Of a stretch of 64,000 nt of DNA, positions 9,707 to 22,029 are shown piece after piece. Within the stretch, counting starts at the first letter, position 1, and every line of letters starts with the position of its first letter. Under the pieces are notes generated by a model. It did not search any database. It saw only the letters and a list, made by a program, of their open reading frames with translations, and was not told where the DNA came from. The translations under genes and the position numbers were made by a program. The stretch covers positions 882,982 to 946,981 of the forward strand of contig JBAMJR010000082.1 of the NCBI GenBank assembly GCA_038501785.1. Direction: 5' to 3'. The DNA comes from Myoxocephalus aenaeus. Lineage: Eukaryota > Chordata > Actinopteri > Perciformes > Cottidae.

Positions 9707-10368
9707 GTGGGTGCAGACCGACCGTTTTTGGTTCATTTGCTCCGTGTTGCGGGTTAGAAGCGCGTGCCCGTGCCCGTGCCCCCCTCCTCCGGTGTGTCCG
9801 CGTCCAGGCTACCGGATGCTTTCCCCCCCCCCCCCCCCCTAAGCCCGGCGACCGAGCCGACGCATCGGACGGCGCGCGGGGTCCTGAGCGACACCTTCCC
9901 CGGCTCGTGCCCGGCGGCTCTCCGGGGCTCGGCTTTGTCCGCCTCGGCGTGTGCACGTGAATCCGTTGACGTTGTGCATGTTGCATTATTTACAGTGCAG
10001 GGACATGTACAACACCTTTTGCTGTACCACTGCCCCTTCAGGTGATAACAGAGCCTCTAGGCCGGAGGGAGAGGGGCGTTGTGGAGGAGATGCGGAGCTC
10101 GCGGCTCTTTTTTTTCCCACAAACAAAAAGCTGACTCCCTCTCGCCATGAACCCCGGAGCGTTTATCTCTTTAACATCTGTGTTCATCCTGCAGCCTATA
10201 CTATAGCCAGCTGGAGCGCTGTGTTAGTGATGGCGTGCGTGCGTGTGCGCGCGCCCCAAAGTGAAAGAGAGGCTGGGAAAGGCACATGTTCGCTGTGCAT
10301 CTTTGCCAACAGGCGCGCGCGCGCACCCGCTTTGGACAAACCCCCCCCGACGGAGCGCGCAAATATGT

Positions 10369-10435
<67 letters not shown>

Positions 10436-11206
10436 ATATATTTTTCTCAAACACCAACAAAGTCACAGAGTGCACGCACGCGCACAGACGCACGCTGCGT
10501 TGATTGCTCCTAATGGCGCTATTAGCCACACTGTGATGATTAATCCAGAGGAGTCCCTGCCTCCTCACTCAGGCTCTCCCGTGGCCCCCAGGGGCCTCCT
10601 GCTGCACTCACTGACTGACAGGTGGAGCTACCTGGGGGGCCCAGCAGGAGGGTGGGGGGGGGGGCTGGGATCTGATCTCTGGAGGGACTGGGATTGAGCA
10701 GACTGGTGCCAGTATGTGTGTATTTGTTGAGGTTGTGATCCTTTAGTCAAAGTGGTGATACGGTGTAGAAGACATTGGTCAACGTTGAGATTTTGGTCTA
10801 TTTTGTTTCCATAACACGTCTTCTTTCAGACTAGAGGAAAAAACACATTTATTTTACTACTTTGTCTGTAGATTTATCCTAAATGCAAATGACATAATGC
10901 CTCATTTGCATATTTAAACACAACATGTAGACTTGTAACACAATAAGTCCTCCTCTTAGTGTCAGTGATGAAGTGGTGAAGTTTCATGGTGATATCTATG
11001 AGTTCATGTGTTGACCCTCTTCACCTGTAGAGTCTCCATCATGATGTCATGTCACTAAACTTCTCTTTAAAGGACGTTTTCTCTCCATGAGTTTGTTCTC
11101 TGATCCAGCTCTTACATCTGAGTGTCATAATATTGTTTTTTTCTATTAACTGATCATACGTTTTGGACTCTCCTTCTATGAAGTACCATCAAATGGAGTG
11201 AAAAGT

Positions 11207-11265
<59 letters not shown>

Positions 11266-12393
11266 CGAGGCTCATGCGAAGACCACCGTGAACCCTGTTG
11301 ATGAGCATTTGATTCATCCATTTCAGTGAAGACGGCTTCCCACTAAATGTCAGCCTCTTTTTTGGGCTTCGGTGTCGCATTGAATCGTTTTTTTTTGTGT
11401 GTAACTTATTTAGAATCCTCAGGATGCGTAGCGGACTCTTTGAGTTCATCGGCTTGTTTCCTCGTCTGAAATGTCACGGCAGGTCTGAGCCCGTCCGCCC
11501 AAAAAAGGTCAACGTGATTCAGCGGGTTTGATCTGATCTCCTTCTGAAAGAGTCAAAGAGACCATGAAGCAGGGTATGCTTTAGGGGCGGGGCCTACACG
11601 GCGATTGACAGGTCTGCGTCACTCCTCCTCAGTCCTAAACGTGGTCACTTCCTGTTCACTGGTTGCAAAAAGAATCCGGCCACAAAACGAGGCTTCAAAG
11701 CGTCCGTCCACAAACGACGACTGCGTCCGCTTCTCATGAACGACGAGACTCGTCGTTCATGAGAAATTGGGACTTTCGGGCGTAGACTACGCCCGAAAGT
11801 CCCAATAGTTCGATGATTCCTCTCTCATGTCTACCGTGTTGTGTTGTGTTCCTCCACAGAAAGCATCAGAAAGATCATCGACCGATCGTCCATCAAGTTC
11901 GTTCACGGGATCAAGCTCGACGCCAAGAGCGGAAAAACAGAGGACCGGATACTGGTGAGTACTCTCTCTCTCTCTCTCTCTCTGCTGACGTAGAGGAGCA
12001 TCTTCATCCTGCAACACCAGCAGTCTGATGCACGCTCCCTGTGTGCGGCCTCTTCGGCGCTAACGCCGCCTCAGGGTGAACGGCGTTTACAGTACTGACC
12101 GCCGCCCCTCTTCCTCTGTGGCTGCTGTTTGGCAGCTTGGCAGGATGGATATTGGATAGACGGTATCTGCAGTAAAGGGGGGGTATGGTGGGGGGTGTGG
12201 GGGGGGGGGGGGGTGCAGCTCGCAGCCTTTGATTCTGGGGCGCTTTCATCACAGAATATGGGACAGAGATGTGAAATCTGGATGTGAGGGGAGTGAAGCT
12301 TCGCCAGCTATCTGGGTAAACAAAATCTGGGGCATGAGCTCTTTTATTATGGACCAGAACTTCTACTGGACCCTGGACGGATGCTGGTGCTGC

Positions 12394-12469
<76 letters not shown>

Positions 12470-12638
12470 ACACACAGGACAGAGCTTGTATTGATCGAGT
12501 GCTCCTGTAAATGCAGCGGTTAAACCACGTGATTTAATGCAATTAACTGCCAATGAAGTGAGTGCAGCTTTTAACACAGTGTGACCTCTGAACCCAGAGC
12601 AGTTTTGGGGTGTTTTCTTTGGATCTCGTGACATTTTG

Positions 12639-12712
<74 letters not shown>

Positions 12713-15700
12713 AGTCCTGCACCTGGATGGAAACAAAACAATCCTGACTAGAAGTAGAACTCAAACTTGTCTTTTGTGCAGAATAACATGACATGAGCAC
12801 AGAAAAATGTAAAATGGAGGCTCTACGTGCTTTATTCATTGAACTATGTACATCTTTTACTTGCATCCTCTCCTCTCTGGGCTCAGCAGCCTGCAGCTTA
12901 GTCGAAGGTTCACATGTTTATTGGTCACATGACCGCTGGTCTCAGATGAATCAATCAAGGCGTCCCAGTTGTGCTGAGGACTTCAGAATGTACTGTTTCT
13001 ACCAGGATCTGGTTAAAGCAAACGGTTTATGTGGGTGGGCGAGATTTTAATTGAGACCTGGAGAATAAAATGTTTTGGATATCAGTCGTCTCGGCTGACG
13101 TTTCTTCTTCTTCTGGCTTTGATAAACGGTGTAGCTTTTGGCGACCGTTTAAAAGAAAAACATTCTTTTCGATCCCGCCGGCGGGGCTTTTGGGTTTTCA
13201 GAGGGTTAAAAGACTCGTTGCCTCTCCGGCAGACTAAACCTCACCTTGGCGGAGCTGCGCTTCCACTCGACGGACGCTTTAATTATCCGCCGCGTGGCGA
13301 ACAGGCGGTTTCGGAGCGTCTCTGCGTCCTTTGATGCTCCGACACGTTGGCGTGTCCGCGTGCCAGAAACGTCTTTTCCAATAATCTCTTTCCAATCCAT
13401 GTCTCTCGTTTCCTCTTTAAAAGCTGAACTGGAAAGAGTCCTCGCTCCTGCTGGGAGACGGACTGGACTTTGATCAAACGCTCTGGGTTTGCTTTTTCTT
13501 TTAGGGGTTGGGAGAGCGGAGCTTAAACGTTTTATGTTTTTAGGTCAAAGCTTCTTTAATGTTGAGATCTGTCATTGCCGGTTACATGAATTTATCTTGA
13601 TTTCTTACTGGTCTCCTCACCCGAAAGCCTCTTTCCCACTGGACACACAAACACCTCGCGCTCGTCTCTATTCGGAAAGGTTACGAGCTGCACGGCTAGC
13701 ACTGTCACCTCACAGCACATTCTCCGTGTGGGTTCCCTCCGGGTTCTCCGGGTCCCTCCCACAGTCCAAAGAGGTTAATTGGAGGTGTGAATGGTCGTCT
13801 GTCTCTATATGAGATGGACTGGCCATCTGTCCAGGTGAACCCTGCCTTCACCCAATATCAGCTGGGATCGGCTCCAGCGCCCCCGACCCTGAATAGGAGA
13901 AGCAGTTCGGATAATTCCTACTTGGACAAATATTGTTGTAGTGAGTATTTATCAGCCAATCAACAGTGGGAACGCTGATGCAGTGTGACACACAATCATT
14001 AAAATGGTTTTGCATGAGTTTGTTTGCCACAAAGATTATTTAATAAACCAATGGCAAAGACATCTCAATGGGTTTTCATTGAGGGAACCAGAGCGACGAT
14101 TGAGCCTACAATAAGGACTCTCTTTGTTTCAGGATTCTATCGCCTATTTTAAGTGGGTTTTCCCAGTATTTAAAAAAAATAACTGCAAAAATACTCACTT
14201 ATTTCACTTAATACTTGCTTATTTCGGTGAGAAAAGTTATCAAACAAGAGAAAGTTCAGATATCTGTCAACAGTATAATTACGCGACACAATGAGCATGA
14301 AGTGTTTGTGGTCTCTCTGTTTCCCCGACTCCCCCGTCACCGCTGAGCGATGCATACCGGTCTTCTTAATCAACTCATTTCACGTGACCACATTTTCGAC
14401 ACCTCACTCACCGCGTGGGCGTGTCAAGCTGCTCTCTCTGGGACGGGAGGGGTTGTCCTGAGGGAGCGTTTTATCCGGGTCGCCGTAGAGGTTGCCGTAA
14501 ACGATTGAGAGCGACGGAGCAGGGACAAGAGCAGAGGGCAGCGCCGGTGGAGAGCAGCCGAATGCCAAAAGAATCACTGCTCTTTGTTTGCCTCGATAGA
14601 GAGAGACAATTACTTGTATTTCTTTATTTTTTGGGATGTGATTATTAAATGAAACTGCCACGTATGAACTGGAATCAGGAGCTGAACCAGATGCATCCGA
14701 CAGCCGCACGACGCGAATGTTTTCGAGAACCGGCGGCTGCAGAAAATGCTGCGTGTCGCCCAGCTGGAGATGCACAGATGAAAAAGAAAACTTCCATCAG
14801 CTTTGAATTGGGCTTAAAAAAAAAAAGATCTCGCACTTCAGAACCGCAGAAATTTGCAAATTAGCTGAGTTAGCGTAGCAAGAAATGCTAGTTTTGCCAT
14901 CGTAACACATGGTAAAAACATGCAGGAAAACCAGGTGGTTCTGTCTTTTTTTAAATTGTGATATTTACAGCAAAGATCTGAGGAACGACCGGAAACGACT
15001 AGCCGTTGAGCCCTAAAGCCGCACATGTGTAACGGAGTTGATGATTCCACTTGCCATCACTGTCCTTTATTTACAATGTGTTGTCAGTTGGCCACGGAGA
15101 CTAGCGTGCTGTGTGACATTAGCGCCACGCCCCACGTTGGGCCCCTGTGGTCTTGAGCGGTGCACCCCGTGCGTTCTGCCCAGTCTACAGCACGTTGTCT
15201 CCGTGGTAAGTGGATTCGTATTAAGCTCCGTTGTGGTATTTAAATAAGTGTATATTTGTTAATAAGAATATTATGGGTTGTGTTTAAAAATTATTGTTTG
15301 TTTGCTTTGTCAGTTCCGGAGTATATTATGAAGAGCTGGCCTATGAGGGGACTAATGTGTGTCTATTGTTTTGCCAGTACGGTAACTCCGTGTGACGGAA
15401 TTACGGGAGCTGTCTAAGTGAATAAACGGCTGGTTGGAGCCAATGACAAATCAAGTGTTTCTTGACTGACTAAAACACAACGCGAGAGTACACAACTGCT
15501 ACACATGCACGTCTCAAATGCCACGTGCACGTCCCTGGAGATGCACAAATGAGCTCTCTGCTAGCTTTCAGGGTTAAAAACTTCCATCAGCTTTGAATTG
15601 CACTTAAAAAAAAAAAAAAGATCTCTCACTTCAGAACCGCAGAAATTAGCAAATTAGCGGAGTTAGCGTAGCAATACATGCTAATTTTGCCATCGTAACA

Positions 15701-18700
15701 CATGGAAAACATGCGTGTCTCAAATGCCACGTGCACGTCCGTGCTTGACCCCCGTGCTTGAAGTTGCGTCTGCAACGCCGCCGCCGTCTCTCAGCCCCGT
15801 GTTGCGAGTCTATTAACGTGAGACGACTCGTCTCCGACACAGAAAGCTTTTAGCCGGATCAATACATGAATATGGAAAGCACTCATCATTACCATGGAAA
15901 CTCCCGGGACTGTTTTCTCCCCCGCGGGGAGTCTGACGGTGCAGTGAACTCTCCTGTGATCTTGATTCAGTTATATTCTACATATTCTCCCTTTTTTTTT
16001 AGGTCCTCACGACATGGCGTCTCTACTTCCTGGCGCCAAAGGTTCCCGCTAAGGTACTTTCATCTCTCTGTCTCCGGTTACAGTATGAACCTCTTTCTCT
16101 GGGGATGAAACATTAACTCTATTCTTGACTGTTTCTGGAACACACAGATAGAAAACACGTTCAACTTCTTGGAGATTCGAGCTTTGACTTCCCACCCTGA
16201 GCACCAGGTGAGTTTTCTAAATAAACACCGAAGTCTTCCAGCGACGTGTTTTTGCCGGTTGCGTAACGGCGGTTACGTCACTTCGGCCTTCGGGGAAATG
16301 ACAAAAGAAGAAAAAAAGCATTCATCCTAAACAGTCGATGCTCTTTTATTAGCTTCTCTCTTCTGTTGTGGAGGGTGAGAGGAACAAGAAGAGCGGTTTA
16401 GGGAGGCGAGGTCACAAAGAAGGGATTTCTTTATCGCTGTATTGTTTTTCTCCGGCATCTGAATTACGTCTTCCGGAGCTCGTGGGAAGGTCTTCTCGTT
16501 CTCACTCGTCCTGATTTTCATGTTTCAGCATTCGCTTGAATAAGAAAGATCAAGTAGCCACAGAGGACAACGATCTTTAATCTTTAATGAGGAACATAAA
16601 CATAATGTCAACAAACAAGTTAAAGTAACCGGATCTGCAACGATTAGTCGACTCATCAGGACAATGATACCCCAACTATTTTGATCATAGATTAAATGGT
16701 TTAAAGAATATGGACCGAAAATGCATTTTTTCAACCTCTTAAATACGGAGATGTTTTTCTCTGTTTTTATATCATAGCAAACTCAACGTCTTTGACAAGA
16801 CTTTTAAAGACATCACCTTGGGATGGACATGTTTCACTATTTCCTAACGTTTCATCGACCAAACGATGAATATCGTTAATCTATCAAAAATAATCTGCAG
16901 ATACAGAAAGTCATCGTTAGTTTCAGCCCTAAAAGTAACTAATTTAGCCTTTTATTTTGAACCACTGTATTCTGAAATAGAGAGTTGCTGGAATAATCCT
17001 GCTTTTACGTACTCTTCTAGTTATTAATGGTGTAACGAAACAAACACAGCACTTTATTAGTACTTCTTGCTCTTTCACAAAGTGAAATATAAGATTCCTC
17101 CCCCCATAATTATTTGCCCTGACGGCTCCGTTTTTCCGTCCAGGTGATCATTGACACCGACAAGTCCGGCTACTCGCTGAAGTTCGAGTCCCGCGACCAC
17201 CTCAACCATGTGGTCGGCCATATTAACTTCGCTCTGTCTCGAATATTCAACAACTCCATTTTTGCGTAAGTCATCCCTCTCTGGTGGATATGTTTTTTGT
17301 TGTGTGTGTGTGTTTTTTTTTTTTTTTTTTAAATGACCTTTTATTTGTTCAATTACCTGAAGATGAACGACTCCTTATCTTTGCAGCCCTTCCATCTGTC
17401 ACTCGGACAGCGACCTCTCTGAGGGCAGCAGGAAGTATTCGCCCAGCTCGGAGACGTCGGTGGAGACCCAGAGGGCCTGCGGTAAAAGAGGCATCGCCAA
17501 ATATGGCCGTTTGCACACATGCACACACAGCCTCGAGGGAAAAGTTGTCTTGTGCACTTCACACATGTGTCTCCCAGATGTTGTTTGAAAAAATATGGAA
17601 GCCCGTTCCGCCCAAAAAAAAAATATATACTTATAAGATAATTATGAGATAATAAAGTTGAAATTACGGTCACTGAAGCGCATGCGCACTTATTATCTCA
17701 TAATTTTGACTTTTTATCTCATCTGATTATTATTTTTTTTGCGGATACGGGCTTCCATATAGAAATGCTCCGTCAGGCAAAATAATAGATTTATAACTTG
17801 GACAAATGTTTCCGTGCATGTTTTTTTTCTGCCTTTGTCGCTGCAGGAAGCAGCTGTTTCATCTCCTTTTGTTCTTTCTCTCTTTCTTTTGTTTCCCCCC
17901 CGCCCCGCCTCCCTCTCTCAGGAGGCTTCTCAGAGACATACGCCGCTCTGTGCGACTATAATGGCATCAGCTGCAAGGAGGAAGTGCAGTGGGTAAGAGC
18001 TGTGGGACTGTGGCTGTGTCGCTGTGAGTGCTTTGGAGTGTTACGTACAGCACTGGGCACACATTTGATGGAGGGTGTTGGGTGGGGGTGTGGGGGTGTG
18101 CATGTACTGCAGCTTAAGAGGCTCATGGGTAATGTTGCTCCTCCAGGACGTGGACACCATCTACCACTCCCAGGACAGCCGAGAGTTTAACCTGCTGGAC
18201 TTCAGCCACCTGGAGAGCAGGTGAGAGGACGGAGAGCAGTCAAACATTATCACCTCCGAAGAAAAAAAAACACATACGCCGCCTCGTTTACCTCGGTTTC
18301 ATCTCTTCCAGGGATTTGGCTGTGATTGTTGCGTCGATGGCGTACAACACCTGGTTCACTAAACTGTACTGCAAAGATCTGCGAATAGTGAGTACAAGTT
18401 CTGCTGTGTTTCTGTTGAGTTATTAAAAGCTAAAACAGAAGATGAGAGGAAGAGCGCCCGGGCTTTTGGGGCAGATTTTACATAGTGGCCAAACCGTGGA
18501 ATTACATCTTCCGGGTCCTTCCTGTGATGCCATTGCGCCAAAACACACTTTTCCTCCCCCCCAAAAAAAGATGTCTGTAAATTAGCAGAACTTTTTTTCC
18601 CCAGTACAAACTCTTGAACAAGTTCTTCTTTAAAGCTACGATAAGGAACTCTCATTGTGTTGATTCTGGCGACCCCTGTGGACGAACGCGGTAGTGTCTC

Positions 18701-21700
18701 CGAGCACCGGAGTCTCTTTAAAAAACCTCTCTCTCCTTCTTCCTTCCAGGGGTCAGAGGTCACCGAGCAGATCCTGCACACGGTCAGCAAATCCTGCAGC
18801 CTGGAGGAGATCACTCTGGAGAACGCTGGCTTAAAATCGTGAGTTCTGATCCCTCTGGCTCCTTTCTTTTTTTACTTTTCATACATTCAATCTTCTGTGA
18901 ACTCACAGTGGGTGAAACCCGTTGTGTGATGTCTGGAAACGACCGGACGAGCTTATTAAAAGTCTTGCGACAGCCTCCGGTTTATCGATCGCTTGTTGGG
19001 AGAAAAAGAACAAGAGAACATATATATAACACAAACGTTTCTAAAAATCATCACCCACCTTGGCTTCAGGGAGAGTGCAGCGCTAAATCACTCCAGGGTT
19101 CTTACGGTCATGGAAAACCTGGAAAAGTCATGTAGTTTTAAAATGGTTATTTCCAGGCTTGGAAAAGTCTTTTAAAAAAATAAAATGTTGTAAAAGTCAT
19201 GTAAACGTGTTATATTCATGTATTCATGTCGTTCATTTATGCTGAGTTTGAAATAATGAATATGCTTTTAAAAGAAAGACGCTCAAAATATAAGCAGGCA
19301 TACATACAGGCATCTATATAAATGTTTATTCTTTTAATCAAACTATTGTCTCATTCATTTGAGTCATTTAAGGTTTACTGTATGCTTTGTATTCTCATTG
19401 TTAGTTTAAATACTACATTTACTCACTTTTTCATGTTTACACCCAGATGTCACTAAATGTTTGGTCATGGAAATTTGGTTTAAAGTATGGAAAAGTCATG
19501 AAAATGTTGGTTTAAAGTCATGGAAATTTGGTGAAAAGTCATGGAAATTTTGGTTTAAAGTCATGGAAATTTTGGTGAAAAGTCATGGAAATTTTGGTGA
19601 AAAGTCATGGAAATTTGGTTTAAAGTCATGGAAATTTGGTGAAAAGTCATGGAAAAGTCATGGAAATTTGGTTTAAAGTTATGGAAATTTGGTGAAAAGT
19701 CATGGAAAAGTCATGGAAATTTGGTTTAAAGTCATGGAAATTTTGGTGAAAAGTCATGGAAATTTTGGTGAAAAGTCATGGAAATTTGGTTTAAAGTCAT
19801 GGAAATTTTGGTGAAAAGTCATGGAAATTTTGGTGAAAAGTCATGGAAATTTGGTTTAAAGTCATGGAAATTTGGTTTAAAGTCATGGAAATTTGGTTTA
19901 AAGTCATGGAAAAGTCATGGAAATTTGGTTTAAAGTCATGGAAATTTGGTGAAAAGTCATGGAAATTTGGTGAAAAGTCATGGAAAAGTCATGGAAACCC
20001 ATTGGTCAGAATGTGTATGAATCCTGTCACTCCCTTTAGTGTGCGTTCACAACATATTGTGGGTCTGTAATAACCCGTGGACCCACTTCACAGAGACTTC
20101 CCACAGAAGATGTCGGCGGCTCTTTCAGAGAACCCTGCGTCCGTCATCCACTCGCTCAACTTGGCCCACAACTCCCTGGACAACCAGGGTACAGTAACAC
20201 ATCAGCTGCTCTTTGGTGGTCTAAGTTAATTCAGTTTGACTTCTTTAACTCTCTTTTTACACCTCTCATATGTGCGCCGCAGGTGTATCCAACTTAATTC
20301 AGCAGATGTGTCGCCTCAGCAAGGGACTTCGTCTTCTCAACCTCTCAAAGACCTCACTCACATCCAAAGGTTTGGGCCCCTCCCTCTTCTATGTCCTGTC
20401 TGGCATACATTTGACCTAGTTTATGGCAAACGAAAAAGCTTTTTCAGAGATAAGCAGACAGAGGGTTTTACAAAATTAAGGAAATATTAGGATGTCAAAC
20501 AGGGAAAACAGGTTAAAAAGTGTAAAAAATTAAGCAGCACATCATCTGGAGATCAGAGACAGAAGACAACGGAATTGTGGACCTTCGTTTTGAAGCTTTG
20601 AGTTCTTAGCTTTTTGCAAATAATGAAGGAAAGTGACCGTATCTGGAATGTTGAGGAGTGACGTAGAGACGCCGTATACGTCTCTGATAGAGACCTGTCA
20701 ATCACCTTGTAGCCCCGCCCCTAAAGCGTCCCCTGCTTTATGGTCTGTTTGACTCTAAATGACCATAATTTACTAAATGAACATCATGCTGTATTGAAGA
20801 AGACTTGAAACTAGAGATTGAGACATAAACTCATGTTTACAATGTTTACTGAGGGAATACATCAAGAGAGAAGTAGAGTCATTTATATAGACTTCTATAC
20901 AACCAGAGGAGTCGCCCCCTGGTGGTCAGGAGAGAGAATGCAGCTTTAACGCATGAAGCATAGACTTCTATACAACCAGAGGAGTCGCCCCCTGGTGGTC
21001 AGGAGAGAGAATGCAGCTTTAACACATGAAGCATATACTTCTATACAACCGGAGGAGTCGCCGCCTGGTGGTAACTAGAGAGAATGCATCTTTAACACAT
21101 GAAGCATAGACTTCTATACAACCAGAGGAGTCACCCCCTGGTGGTCAGGAGAGAGAGTGCAGTTTTAACACATGAAGCATAGACTTCTATACAACCAGAG
21201 GAGTCACCCCCTGGTGGTCAGTAGAGAGAATGCAGCGTTAACACATGAAGCATAGACTTCTATACAACCAGAGGAGTCACCCCCTGGTGGTCAGTAGAGA
21301 GAATGCAGCTTTAACACATGAAGCATAGACTTCTATACAACCAGAGGAGTAGAGTCATTTTAGGGATAATAAGCCATCGAGGGGCGGGACTTAGCGAAGG
21401 GTTAAATTCAACAATTCACCAAAATCAGGTGGAAATGAGTTAGATAATAAACCCAAAGGATTTGTTTTACAGACGTGCAGAGTGAGCAGCTCTCTGAGCT
21501 CAGGTTGGATTATTATTTAGGGAGCATGGAGCCTCCAGAGGAGCTTTGTTTCCTGCTCTGGCTCCATGTTGACTCTTGATGTCTGCAGCTGCCCCGCAGG
21601 CAGCATGTCTCCTAAAAGCGTCTCATCCCCCGTGTTCCCAGTGGAGAATTTAAATATTACATTGAAGCCTTCCCTTACATCTGCTGATACCTGCTGCTGA

Positions 21701-21772
21701 AGACGTGCATGAATAATGGAGCGGCACAAAATGTTTTGAGAGTGTTCTCTGTGTTTTAATAATGTGCAACCT

Positions 21773-21824
<52 letters not shown>

Positions 21825-21998
21825 GAGTGGTGTCTCTCTCTCAGGCTCTGTGCTCCAGTGATGAGTACTCCAACTCCCTCCTCCACCTGGACCTGAGCAA
21901 GAACCCCGGAGTCCTCTCAGGGGAGGACGCCTCGGTCAGGAAGCACGACCACCGGAACATTAAAACTACATTTATACACAACTTTACATCTAAATGTG

Positions 21999-22029
<31 letters not shown>

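Noticed and set aside
20885..21350. CRISPR-like regular array
   Set aside because: The 73-bp units are contiguous and similar throughout, with no unique spacers, and the DNA is vertebrate.
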